DNA of 64,000 bases from Bdellovibrio sp. ArHS (lineage in GTDB: Bacteria > Bdellovibrionota > Bdellovibrionia > Bdellovibrionales > Bdellovibrionaceae): the NCBI RefSeq assembly GCF_000786105.1, contig NZ_JTEV01000021.1, forward strand, positions 62,001 to 126,000, read 5' to 3'. The number at the start of each line of letters is the position of its first letter. Position 1 is the first letter of the stretch. A program made the position numbers and the translations under genes. Positions 42,484-51,213 of the stretch are shown here, one piece after another. The notes below the pieces were generated by a model. That model had not been told where the DNA came from and made no database searches. It saw nothing but the letters and a program-made list of their open reading frames with translations.

Positions 42484-44394
42484 ATGTTGCGACGCGTGCA
42501 AAACCCCTCTAATCAAGATCCAACTCCGGCGAAGCTGGGGTTGAGAGAAATCAAAGTCCGTCTCGAAGTCCTGCTTCGATTCTTTTCCCGTCGCCGCGGA
42601 TTTTGGCTCCGTTGTATTTTGTGTTGGAGCATCGGGTGCCTAGCCCTTTCCAATGATGAAATCACTTCTTACGATCAGCGCTTTCAACTGCGCGGCGATC
42701 AACGAGCCTCCCAACAGATCGTTCTGATCACCATTCGCCAATCTGACTTCGCGACGATTTACGACAGCAGGACCAACTTCCTGGACAACATGTCTGAAGT
42801 CACCGACATCACGGACAGCTTTTTCTGGAACAAACCGGTGTGGAATGAATTGCTTTTAAAAATTCTGCGCCAGAATCCTCGTTCCGTCGGGGTCACTTTG
42901 TATTTCGGCGACAATATCGGGACGGTCCGTTTGTCTCAGGAAGAACAACGTTTATTTCTGGATAAACGCGTGGTGTGGGCTTCGACCACAAACAGCTTAG
43001 AGCGAGTCCTGACACCGGCCTTTGCCAACCGCGACCATGACAACCTTGGTAATAACGAAGTTCGCCGTGACGAAGACGGTGTGGTCCGCCGCGTGTTTCC
43101 GCAAAGAGCAGAACTGCCCCACCTGGTGGAACGCCTGACAGGCAAGAAATTTCCTACAACTTTGGCAGGTCTTCCCATCAACTACGCTGGTTCCAGCCGC
43201 GTTTTCACTCAGTACACCTTGAGCGAAATCATGTACGACGAAATTCCTGCGAACGCCTTTTCCGATAAGATCGTCCTGATCGGGGCCGAAACGTCGGCGG
43301 CCCCGGTTTACATGACACCTGTGGGGACCTTGTCACGCTCAGAGATTCTGGCGCACGTGACGGACACAGTTTTGGGAAACAAGTGGATCCAGCGTCTTTC
43401 GTTCTGGTGGTATGCTGCCGGATTTTTCATTCTGATGATGATGGCGGTCTTCCTTATCACGACGTATCCGCAATCAGTCGCGCTGTTTTGCATTCTTTGG
43501 ATCGGCACTTTGCTGGCCGCCTTGTCGGCTTGGGTTTTCGATAGTTTCTATTTCTGGTCCCCTGCCTTTTCGCCGTTTGTACTTTTAGGCGCCTGCTGGA
43601 TCATTTTTATCGGCTATCAGGCGACAAAAATCGAAAAGAAGAACTTCCGGTTGCAACAAGAACAGCAGTACATGCAGGAATTAGAACAGCTTAAAAACAA
43701 CTTCGTCAGTTTGATCTCCCACGATCTCAAAACACCGATCGCAAAAATTCAGGCCATCGTGGATCGTTTGCTGACTCAAAATGCGGACACGGAATTGGGC
43801 CAAGACCTGCGCTCTTTGCGCGTTTATGGAGACGAACTAAACCGCTATATTCAATCCATTCTGAAGGTTTTGCGTGTCGAATCCCGCGACTTTAAAATTC
43901 ACACCGAAGTCGGTGATATCAACGAAGTGATTGAGGAAGCGCTGCAAACCTTGCGTCCTTTGGCGCGGGAAAAGAACATTCAAATCCACACGGCCCTGGA
44001 ACCTATGTTCTCTTTGGAGTTTGACTTGACGTTGATCAAAGAGGTGATCATCAACCTGGTGGAAAATGCCATCAAATACACACCTCGTGATGGCCAAATC
44101 GAAGTGATCTCTCTGGAGGCCGATGACATGGTTCACGTCATTGTCAAAGACACCGGGGAAGGTATCAAACCCGAAGACATGGACAAAGTATGGCGTAAGT
44201 TCACTCGCGGTAGCGACCAGGATCTTCGCACCAAAGGAACAGGTTTAGGACTTTACTTAGTAAAATACTTTATTGAACTGCATGGCGGGAAAGTAAAAAT
44301 GGAAAGCACCGTGGGCCAAGGCACGACGGTCTCTTTCACTTTACCGCTGGATTCTGAAATCGTAGTAGAAAATGAAACTGAGGTGATCGCATGA
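42484..44394 (+). CDS. CHASE2-domain sensor histidine kinase
   Basis: A protein of about 636 residues: one N-terminal membrane helix, an extracytoplasmic CHASE2 domain (about 40-305, with KIVLIGAETSAAPVYMTPVG near its end), three membrane helices (about 310-395), a short coiled coil, HisKA with SLISHDLKTPIAKI (phospho-His in SHDLKTP), and HATPase_c with NLVENAIKYTPR and GTGLGLYLVK. CHASE2 binds unknown extracellular signals. ATG 42484 is used, but a GTG at 42448 is also possible; neither has a strong ribosome binding site. The 3' end overlaps the response regulator (ATGA). Confidence 0.92.
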   Translation: MLRRVQNPSNQDPTPAKLGLREIKVRLEVLLRFFSRRRGFWLRCILCWSIGCLALSNDEITSYDQRFQLRGDQRASQQIVLITIRQSDFATIYDSRTNFLDNMSEVTDITDSFFWNKPVWNELLLKILRQNPRSVGVTLYFGDNIGTVRLSQEEQRLFLDKRVVWASTTNSLERVLTPAFANRDHDNLGNNEVRRDEDGVVRRVFPQRAELPHLVERLTGKKFPTTLAGLPINYAGSSRVFTQYTLSEIMYDEIPANAFSDKIVLIGAETSAAPVYMTPVGTLSRSEILAHVTDTVLGNKWIQRLSFWWYAAGFFILMMMAVFLITTYPQSVALFCILWIGTLLAALSAWVFDSFYFWSPAFSPFVLLGACWIIFIGYQATKIEKKNFRLQQEQQYMQELEQLKNNFVSLISHDLKTPIAKIQAIVDRLLTQNADTELGQDLRSLRVYGDELNRYIQSILKVLRVESRDFKIHTEVGDINEVIEEALQTLRPLAREKNIQIHTALEPMFSLEFDLTLIKEVIINLVENAIKYTPRDGQIEVISLEADDMVHVIVKDTGEGIKPEDMDKVWRKFTRGSDQDLRTKGTGLGLYLVKYFIELHGGKVKMESTVGQGTTVSFTLPLDSEIVVENETEVIA

Positions 44395-45803
44395 CAAATA
44401 AACTCCACACCCTGATTGTAGACGATGAAGCTGAGTTGCGCCGCTCTGTCATTTCAATTCTGAAATCGACGATGCCGGAAATTGACTTCACTATTGACGA
44501 AGCATCCACCGGAAAAGAAGCCTTGGATAAAGTGAAACAACAGCAGTGGGACCTGGTGCTCATGGACGTCAAGATGCCAGAGATGAACGGCATCGAAGCG
44601 CTCACGGCCATCAAAGAACATGACCCGCGCACGTTCGTCGTTCTGATGACGGCGCATTCGAATCTTCATGATGCGGTCTTGGCCATCAAAGAGGGCGCCT
44701 ACGACTACGTGGAAAAGCCCGTCAATCCGCAATTGCTGACTGAAATCGTCCGCAAAAGTCAGGAAGCGCGCGACCTGGTTTCAAGCCTTGCCCTGTCCAA
44801 TCCGGTCTTTGATGACGATATCGAAAGTGAATTTGTCGGTGGCTCTTCCAAGATGAAAGAGGTCTTTAATTTAATCTATCGTCTTTGCAAAGTGGACACG
44901 ACGGTGCTCGTGCGTGGCGAAAATGGTACGGGGAAGGAACTGGTGGCCAAGGCCATTCACTTCAACTCCCCTCGTAAATCGGGAAGTTTTGTCGCGATCA
45001 ACTGCGGCGCTATTCCCGAAAGCCTGATGGAAAGCGAACTTTTCGGTCATGAAAAAGGTGCTTTCACAGGCGCGGTGGAAAGAAAAATCGGCAAATTCCA
45101 AATGGCCAACAACGGCACCCTGTTCCTGGATGAAATTGGCGAGTTGCGTCCCGATATGCAGGTTAAACTTTTGCGGGTTCTTCAGGAACGTAAGTTTACC
45201 CCCGTGGGCGGAACCCGCGAAGTGAAGACCACCACTCGCATTATCGCTGCCACCAATCGCAACTTGGAAAAGATGATGGAAGAAGGCACGTTCCGGGAAG
45301 ATTTGTTCTATCGCCTGAACGTGATGCCGATCTTTCTGCCGCCTTTGCGTGAACGTATTGACGACATCGAAGCCTTAACCCAAAACTTTATTAAGAAGTT
45401 TTCAAAACAGCACGGTCGCACCATTCACGGCGTGACTGACGACGTTTTGTCTCTGTTAAAAGCGTATCGCTGGCCCGGCAATATCCGCGAGTTGGAAAAC
45501 GTGATTGAGCGCGCCTTTATCGTTGAGAATTCCAACGAGATCACTGTGGACTCTTTACCGGAGTCGTTGAAGCTGGCTCCTAAAGAGAGTTCGGACAAAA
45601 CGGCGAGCGTGGGTTATTCCGGTCCGCTGGATTTTGATGCCTTCAAAGAAGAGATGGAAAAAGAGTTTATCGTCAGTGCTTTGAAAGCCAACAACGGTCG
45701 CATCAATCAGACCGTGGCCCAGGCTAATATTCCTAAGAACACTTTGCTGCGCAAGATTCGTAAGTACGGTATCAATGTGAAGGATTACACTAACGAAGAA
45801 TAA
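44391..45803 (+). CDS. Sigma-54-dependent response regulator paired with the CHASE2 kinase
   Basis: A 470-residue NtrC-family protein: receiver with Asp59 (VLMDVKMP), AAA+ with Walker [11 protein letters not shown], loop GAFTGA, Walker [11 protein letters not shown], and a C-terminal Fis-type HTH ([23 protein letters not shown]). The 4-base overlap with the kinase gene makes them a two-component pair. Targets are unknown. Its end overlaps the convergent heptosyltransferase gene by 14 bases. Confidence 0.92.
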   Translation: MTNKLHTLIVDDEAELRRSVISILKSTMPEIDFTIDEASTGKEALDKVKQQQWDLVLMDVKMPEMNGIEALTAIKEHDPRTFVVLMTAHSNLHDAVLAIKEGAYDYVEKPVNPQLLTEIVRKSQEARDLVSSLALSNPVFDDDIESEFVGGSSKMKEVFNLIYRLCKVDTTVLVRGENGTGKELVAKAIHFNSPRKSGSFVAINCGAIPESLMESELFGHEKGAFTGAVERKIGKFQMANNGTLFLDEIGELRPDMQVKLLRVLQERKFTPVGGTREVKTTTRIIAATNRNLEKMMEEGTFREDLFYRLNVMPIFLPPLRERIDDIEALTQNFIKKFSKQHGRTIHGVTDDVLSLLKAYRWPGNIRELENVIERAFIVENSNEITVDSLPESLKLAPKESSDKTASVGYSGPLDFDAFKEEMEKEFIVSALKANNGRINQTVAQANIPKNTLLRKIRKYGINVKDYTNEE

Positions 45804-46881
45804 AGCCTGCCGTGCGCAGGACTTCTTCAGCGGAAATATTCTTCATGCAGACATGAGTGCCGATCGGACAGACCTTGTGGCCATGTTTTCCACAAGGTCG
45901 GCACTTAAGCCCTTCCGTTTGCACAACATAGCTATCCGCAGACCAGGGACGGAAACCAAATTCGAGAATGGTCGGCCCAAAAACTGCGATCAATGGTGTT
46001 TCACACACCGCCGCCAAATGAGTCGAAGCACTGTCGTTACCAATGACCAAGGCCGCCCGTGCAATTAATTGCGCAGACTCAATAATCTTGGTTTTTCCTG
46101 CCAATGATTGTGACTCCGGAATCGCCTTAGCGACTTTTTCAGCCAGTTCTTCTTCACCGGGGCCGCCCATAACAAACACTTTGTAGCCTTTTTGTTGAAG
46201 CGCTTTCCCCGCGTTGATAAAACCTTCCTCGGTCCAACGCTTGGTCGCCCACACACTGCCCGGGAAAAGCAGAACCGCTTTGCCTTCGTCAAATCCGCGA
46301 AGATCAAAGCGCTCTTGCAAAGACTGATAGATCTGCGAGAGCTCGAGAATCTGGTGACGCAAACTCATCGATGCCCACTTCGGCGGAGCTGAAAGTTTGC
46401 CATGTTCACCGGGAGCGTATGGCTGAGCCTGTGCGGAATAAGCCGTCAGGTCTTTGGCAAGCTGAGCATCTTCGGGTGCCAACAAACTTAATTGCCTTAG
46501 AGCATCGGGAAGTTGCAGATTTTTTTGTGTGCGCTTGGAATAGACCAAAAAATTCCAAGATTTTTGAAAACTGATTTTGTGTTTTGCTTTGATTTTGGCG
46601 TTAAAGAAAGCCGTTCTTAAAGATTCGTGGGGTGAAATCAGATTATCCACTTCCACGTAGCGAAGATGCTCGACGATCTTTGCGTAAGAGTCCGCATTGC
46701 CTTTTTCAATTTCAAAAACCTGGTCAACAAGATGAGTTTTAAGAAAGAAGTCTCCGAAGCCTTTGCGACAAACTAGAGCCAGCTTATGCTGGGGCCATTG
46801 GTCCCGGCACTTTTTCAGGAGCGGGATGGAGAGCAGAAGATCTCCCAAAAAGGCTGTTTGCACGACAAGATTCAAGGGCAT
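45790..46881 (-). CDS. Glycosyltransferase family 9 (heptosyltransferase, WaaF-like)
   Basis: A 363-residue GT9 enzyme that adds heptose from ADP-heptose to lipopolysaccharide core (role by family). The N-terminus LVVQTAFLGDLLLSIPLLKK is the GT9 start, and the C-terminal nucleotide-binding part has VLLFPGSVWATKRW, GNDSASTHLAAVCETPLIAVFGPT, then a cysteine group LKCRPCGKHGHKVCPIGTHVC. The start at 46881 is supported by this motif, although it lies 98 bases inside the upstream gene. Confidence 0.88.
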   Translation of the reverse strand: MPLNLVVQTAFLGDLLLSIPLLKKCRDQWPQHKLALVCRKGFGDFFLKTHLVDQVFEIEKGNADSYAKIVEHLRYVEVDNLISPHESLRTAFFNAKIKAKHKISFQKSWNFLVYSKRTQKNLQLPDALRQLSLLAPEDAQLAKDLTAYSAQAQPYAPGEHGKLSAPPKWASMSLRHQILELSQIYQSLQERFDLRGFDEGKAVLLFPGSVWATKRWTEEGFINAGKALQQKGYKVFVMGGPGEEELAEKVAKAIPESQSLAGKTKIIESAQLIARAALVIGNDSASTHLAAVCETPLIAVFGPTILEFGFRPWSADSYVVQTEGLKCRPCGKHGHKVCPIGTHVCMKNISAEEVLRTAGFILR

Positions 46882-47965
46882 TCACTATTTCCTCTAAAGA
46901 CACCTGATCGTAGCACATAATGCTTTTTTCACAAGTCCTCTTCCAACAGGGGCTACAGGGACTCTTCGTCAGAACGTGAACTCCCCGATCGTAGAGGTCT
47001 ATTTCGTGAGCACAAGTCGGACCAAACCATGCGATCACCTGCTTTTTCTGAGCAATGGCCATGTGCATTCCCAAGCTGTCGCCGGTGACGACGATGTCGC
47101 AGGCCGCAACACTGATAAGTCCATCGCGCAGACCTGATTCCGTTGCCGTCGAAATTACGTCCAAACCTTCCGAGATCAGCTTATTTCTTTGCGTGTCTTC
47201 AGGCCCGCCTAAAAGAACGACTTCTGCTTCTGGAAAATCCAGGAAGATACGCTTTATCAAATCGCGATGATATTCGACGCTGAGCTTTTTGTAAGCAATC
47301 ACGTCGCTGCACCCGGTGTTCAATCCGATCACATATTTCTTTTGTTTCCTAGACAGAAACTCTTCTTTTCTTTGCAGACAAAGACGTTCTTCCGCGGCGG
47401 TCAAGGGCAACCAGTAGTCGTCTCTTTGGTAAGCACCCAATTCCAGTGCTTCGATCATCAACTGTGTTTCAGGCTTTTTATTCACAAAAAATTTTTTATG
47501 ATTATTCAGACCTAATTCCCAAAGCTCTTGCGCCGCTGGTGTTGCGGGAACAATAGCGCCATTTCTGCCCTGCACGGTGAAGCCAAAGACTTGATCTGCG
47601 TGAGTTCTGTTAAGGACTCCCGTGGCTTTCAAGGATTTGTCGATCACAAAAGCGACATCAAACTCCAACGCGCTCAACTGAAGAAGATCCGCTTCATTAG
47701 TAGTCAACACCCGGTCAATCGCCGGGTGATTCTTCAATAAATGATGAGCCGGGGCATCTGTCACCCAGGTAATCATGGCCGCGGGATACTTGCGTTTCAT
47801 TGCCCTCAATAAAGACGTACTGCGCACAACCGCGCCCAAGGCCCCCAGATGGACAATAAGAAGCGAAATGCGAGGGATCTCAAAAGCGGGACAAGTGCGA
47901 TCGCAGGAAGAATTCTTTGCGCAAGGCTTGTATCCCGAAAAATGTCGGCAGTCAGTCATGGCCAT
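46784..47965 (-). CDS. Glycosyltransferase family 9 protein with N-terminal cysteine cluster
   Basis: A 393-residue GT9-family protein. Before the GT9 start (ISLLIVHLGALGAVVRSTSL, about residues 33-52) there is an extra segment with Cys6, Cys15, Cys21 and Cys25, a possible metal or Fe-S site. The donor-binding part shows GLNTGCSDVIAYKKL, LLGGPEDTQRN and GDSLGMHMAIAQKKQVIAWFGPT, and CSPCWKRTCEKSIMC near residue 335. The last 38 residues overlap the next gene in another frame and are Pro/Ala-rich. Start ATG 47965 or 47959. Confidence 0.83.
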   Translation of the reverse strand: MAMTDCRHFSGYKPCAKNSSCDRTCPAFEIPRISLLIVHLGALGAVVRSTSLLRAMKRKYPAAMITWVTDAPAHHLLKNHPAIDRVLTTNEADLLQLSALEFDVAFVIDKSLKATGVLNRTHADQVFGFTVQGRNGAIVPATPAAQELWELGLNNHKKFFVNKKPETQLMIEALELGAYQRDDYWLPLTAAEERLCLQRKEEFLSRKQKKYVIGLNTGCSDVIAYKKLSVEYHRDLIKRIFLDFPEAEVVLLGGPEDTQRNKLISEGLDVISTATESGLRDGLISVAACDIVVTGDSLGMHMAIAQKKQVIAWFGPTCAHEIDLYDRGVHVLTKSPCSPCWKRTCEKSIMCYDQVSLEEIVNALESCRANSLFGRSSALHPAPEKVPGPMAPA

Positions 47966-48068
47966 GCTTTATTGTACGATGAAGTTTCACATCGACTCGA
48001 GTCTGAATCCTCTTTCAAGACCTAAGTTCGGTAAGTTAAAAGCTGTTTTTATCCGATACGAATCCTGC

Positions 48069-49193
48069 ATGAAACTTGAAAAAGAACTGGTCCAGTTAAA
48101 ACCTCTACAGCTTTCGCCCACCAAGGACGGAGGCACGCTGACCGTCTTAGAAACACGACGAAGTTTTCAACTTCATTCCCTGCACTATTCGTATGTAGAC
48201 GTCTTGCGTAACGCTGGTTCGATAGAAGGTTTGATTCAGTTTTTCCTGGGCCAAGGGTGGCTCGTCAGCTTTAGAGAATTGTACACCCTTCTGCAATTTT
48301 TGATTCAAGAGAATATCTTGCTGAATGAATCCTTTAAGACCTATTTTGCAGAGCTGAATCCTAAAGAAGTGCGCTTTCAAACGAGTGCAGTGAGCCCTGG
48401 CTCCCCGGTGTCTTTGCAGGCCTCCGAACTGCCTTTCTTTCGTTCTTTGGATACACAGCTCGCCCAATTTCTGCTGCAAAAGGCCGAGCGTTTTCGCGTG
48501 CCCGCCAATACTCGCATCACCCAAGCTGGCAACACTGATCGTGACCTCTACATTCTTTTAAAGGGCCAAGCGGCCATTTACCGAGTGTTAGATGAAAAAC
48601 GTCGGCAACTGGTCGCCTCGTTGAGCGAAGGCTCGCTGTTTGGTGAACGAAGTTTTTTACTAAATCAGCCCCGCACGGCGGATGCGATAACGACAAAAGA
48701 GTGCGAACTTCTGCGGGTTCGTCATTTGCCCGAATTTGATCAGTTGATCAAAACAGACAAAGCGCAAAGTCTGCAACATCGTTTTTGGGTCTTACAAGCC
48801 CTGTCGTCCTCGCCCTTTTTTAAAGACCTTCCGAATGAAAGTTTGGATAGTTTGATCTTTTCAGGTCAGTTAAAACAGGCCCCGGCCCATCAGATTATTT
48901 TTCAAGAAGGCCAGCCGGGAAACACCTGCTACATCTTGGTTCAGGGTAATGTCGTGATCAGCCAACGCGGAAAAAATATCAATGTCCTGGGACAAGGTTC
49001 GTGTTTTGGCGAAATTTCGTTACTGATGAGTGGCGGCCTAAGAACGGCCACGGTCACCACGCAGCAGGATTCCGTTTTTCTTGAAATCCATCAGCAGAAT
49101 TTCTATCGGGTTCTTTCGCAGAATCTTTTCCTGGCCAAAGAAATCGAAACGCTGGCACACCAGCGTTTGCAAAACGATGCGCAACGGAAGTAG
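48069..49193 (+). CDS. Protein with two cyclic-nucleotide-binding domains
   Basis: About 374 residues. The N-terminal 140 residues are helical and unassigned. Two CNB domains follow: the first with phosphate-binding-cassette FGERSFLLNQPRTA, the second with FGEISLLMSGGLRTA; each retains the Gly-Glu and Arg that bind cyclic nucleotide phosphate. There is no catalytic or DNA-binding domain, so it is probably a cAMP or cGMP-responsive adaptor. ATG 48069 is a judgement: the frame stays open upstream to 47775, but that part is antisense to the heptosyltransferase gene. No clear ribosome binding site. Confidence 0.78.
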   Translation: MKLEKELVQLKPLQLSPTKDGGTLTVLETRRSFQLHSLHYSYVDVLRNAGSIEGLIQFFLGQGWLVSFRELYTLLQFLIQENILLNESFKTYFAELNPKEVRFQTSAVSPGSPVSLQASELPFFRSLDTQLAQFLLQKAERFRVPANTRITQAGNTDRDLYILLKGQAAIYRVLDEKRRQLVASLSEGSLFGERSFLLNQPRTADAITTKECELLRVRHLPEFDQLIKTDKAQSLQHRFWVLQALSSSPFFKDLPNESLDSLIFSGQLKQAPAHQIIFQEGQPGNTCYILVQGNVVISQRGKNINVLGQGSCFGEISLLMSGGLRTATVTTQQDSVFLEIHQQNFYRVLSQNLFLAKEIETLAHQRLQNDAQRK

Positions 49194-49204
49194 CTTTAAA
49201 AGCG

Positions 49205-50347
49205 TTAAGGCTTTCCGGGATTGATTGCAACGACTTCAGAAACCAGGGTGCCGATCTTGATCTTGGATTCAATACGCAACACATACTTTCTATCGTCATC
49301 AGAAAGCCAGATGAAATTGTCACCGATAGGTTTGAATTTCCCCTTCAGAACAATATTCGGCTGAATCACAATGGCCTTCATCGGTCCTAGCTCGGTGTCC
49401 AACACCTCTCGGCGTAGGGCTTTGCCGGAAAAAACCAGGTTTTCGTTATCATTGGCGACCCTGAAGGAATACTCTTTACCCGGCTCCCACTGGAAGTTTC
49501 TCATGTAATAAACCGCGCTGTAGACGTTTTGAGAAAATGGGAGAAGTTCCCACTGTTGACGCTTTTCCTCTTCGCCGTCTTCTTTGGTCACCTTCTTTTC
49601 CCAGAAAGTGGCGGTATTTTTTTCGGTATCAAAGAGCATCTTGGCTTCGCGCAGCTGATTGGATTCCTTCACATGTAATTGAAATACGCGAGGCACCAGA
49701 TCTTCAAAATCCACGAAGGTTTCGACACGGTCATCGACACTATAGAAACTGTTAAAGAGCCTGCTGGTTTTGATTTCAATGGCGAAGGTATAGGACTTGC
49801 GGTTATTCACCATCGAAAAGGGTTCGACTTTCAAACGCAGTTCGCCGGCAGACACTTTGAAGTAATGAACGTTATGAATGACTTCTTCGCCGACACGAAA
49901 GGGATCTTTCACCGGGCGACGACTAGCCCCCTCAAATCCCGCCGTATCTTCAATATCAGGCTGACGAGTAAGCACTGTGGGCGCCTTCACCTCTTCCACT
50001 TTGGCTCCCTTCGTGGGCTTTGGGGCTGCTGTTTTCACTTCTGCAGAAGTTTTGCTTTCCGCCTTCTTCACGGGTTTCTTCGGAGTTTTGCCGGGCTTTG
50101 CGGGTGCTTTTACCGAAGGAGTTTTGCTCCCAGGCGTCGCTGCGGTGTTCGTCTGTTGCGTGACGTCCGCCGGTGTTGCGATGGGCGCTTCGGGTTTCAC
50201 GATAGTTACGACACTTTCGAACTCTTCGTTCTTTTTGAGATTTTCAGATTTCTCATACTTCAAAACGGATGAAGAGCATGACGCCAAAAAAGCAGTCGCA
50301 ACAATGGAGCCCAGAAGCTTTGGCAATTTCACTAAAAATCCTTCCAT
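49205..50347 (-). CDS. DUF3108 lipoprotein
   Basis: A 380-residue protein with a lipobox (LASC, Cys24) after the signal MEGFLVKLPKLLG, then a Lys/Pro/Ala/Thr-rich linker (about 45-125) and a DUF3108 domain from about 155 (FRVGEEVIHNVHYFKVSAGELRL). DUF3108 proteins are exported beta-rich domains of unknown function. The ATG at 50347 is used because it begins the signal. It overlaps the lpxL-like gene by 16 bases and is the last gene of the lipid A operon. Confidence 0.85.
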   Translation of the reverse strand: MEGFLVKLPKLLGSIVATAFLASCSSSVLKYEKSENLKKNEEFESVVTIVKPEAPIATPADVTQQTNTAATPGSKTPSVKAPAKPGKTPKKPVKKAESKTSAEVKTAAPKPTKGAKVEEVKAPTVLTRQPDIEDTAGFEGASRRPVKDPFRVGEEVIHNVHYFKVSAGELRLKVEPFSMVNNRKSYTFAIEIKTSRLFNSFYSVDDRVETFVDFEDLVPRVFQLHVKESNQLREAKMLFDTEKNTATFWEKKVTKEDGEEEKRQQWELLPFSQNVYSAVYYMRNFQWEPGKEYSFRVANDNENLVFSGKALRREVLDTELGPMKAIVIQPNIVLKGKFKPIGDNFIWLSDDDRKYVLRIESKIKIGTLVSEVVAINPGKP

Positions 50348-51213
50348 CGACGATGCACCCACATCCATTGTTCAGGGTGCTTACGCACAATCTCTTCCAA
50401 CTTGTTATTGAAGGACTGTGTCAGATTCAAAATAGTCTGATCCTTATCTTCGGACACACTTTGGGATGTGTCTATAGCTGGTTCAACAACGACATGCAGT
50501 TTTTTATCAGACCCTTCAAAGGTGTAAATCGGTAAGACGGGAGCTTTGGTTTTCTGTGCGAATAAAGCTAGACCATAGGCCGTTCCCGTTCTTTTACCAA
50601 AGAAGGTCGTGGCAACCCCGAAAGGTTTTCCCATATATTGATCCAGGACAAAGACGATCGCGGCATTCTTTTTTAGGGCTTTGAGAATTTCAAAGGCGTT
50701 GTTGGGAGCGTGCGCATCGATGTATTGAACACCTTTGGCTCCGCGTGTGGCAAACCACAGATCATTGAACCATTGAGTCTTAAACTTCTTCGTAATAATG
50801 AAGGTTTCCTGTCCCTTCATAACCAAGGTGTTCGCCGCCAAATCTCCGTTACCCAAGTGCAGCGTTAGAAAGAACATGCCCTTTCCCGCCGCCCGGGCTT
50901 TTTCTACGTTTTCCCATCCCTCATAAACGACATTCTTCGCGATCCATTTCTGGGAGAGTGAGGGAATGAAAAAGAATTCTCCGAAGTTATAGCCAAGATT
51001 ATAGACGGATTCGCGCCCGATGCGATACTTCTGGTCTTCGCTCAACTCAGGAAAAGCGATATCCAAATTATTAAGAACAATTTTCTTACGAAAACCAAAA
51101 ACATCGAACCAAAGAAAACCCACCCACGAGCCGGACTTGCGAAGCCAGGAGCGCGGAAACAGCGAGCTGAAAAAGCTCATCACTTTAACGAAGAATCTGA
51201 CAAATAAGTTCAT
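50332..51213 (-). CDS. lpxL: Late lipid A acyltransferase (LpxL/HtrB family)
   Basis: A 293-residue membrane-bound acyltransferase that adds secondary acyl chains to lipid A. The HX4D catalytic motif is HLGNGD near residue 120. FVLDQYMGKPFGVATTFFGKRTGTAYGLALFA near residue 200 is the family's second conserved block, and it ends PEQWMWVHRRWK, another LpxL hallmark. ATG 51213 has an AGGGA site and lies 29 bases inside lpxK. L versus M type cannot be decided from this sequence. Confidence 0.9.
   Translation of the reverse strand: MNLFVRFFVKVMSFFSSLFPRSWLRKSGSWVGFLWFDVFGFRKKIVLNNLDIAFPELSEDQKYRIGRESVYNLGYNFGEFFFIPSLSQKWIAKNVVYEGWENVEKARAAGKGMFFLTLHLGNGDLAANTLVMKGQETFIITKKFKTQWFNDLWFATRGAKGVQYIDAHAPNNAFEILKALKKNAAIVFVLDQYMGKPFGVATTFFGKRTGTAYGLALFAQKTKAPVLPIYTFEGSDKKLHVVVEPAIDTSQSVSEDKDQTILNLTQSFNNKLEEIVRKHPEQWMWVHRRWKDF

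Noticed and set aside
47775-48068. Upstream extension of the cyclic-nucleotide-binding protein
   Set aside because: Most of this open stretch lies antisense to the heptosyltransferase N-terminus and does not read like a protein.
49679-50272. 197-codon open frame antisense to the DUF3108 gene
   Set aside because: Arises from the Lys/Pro/Ala-rich linker of the real gene read backwards.
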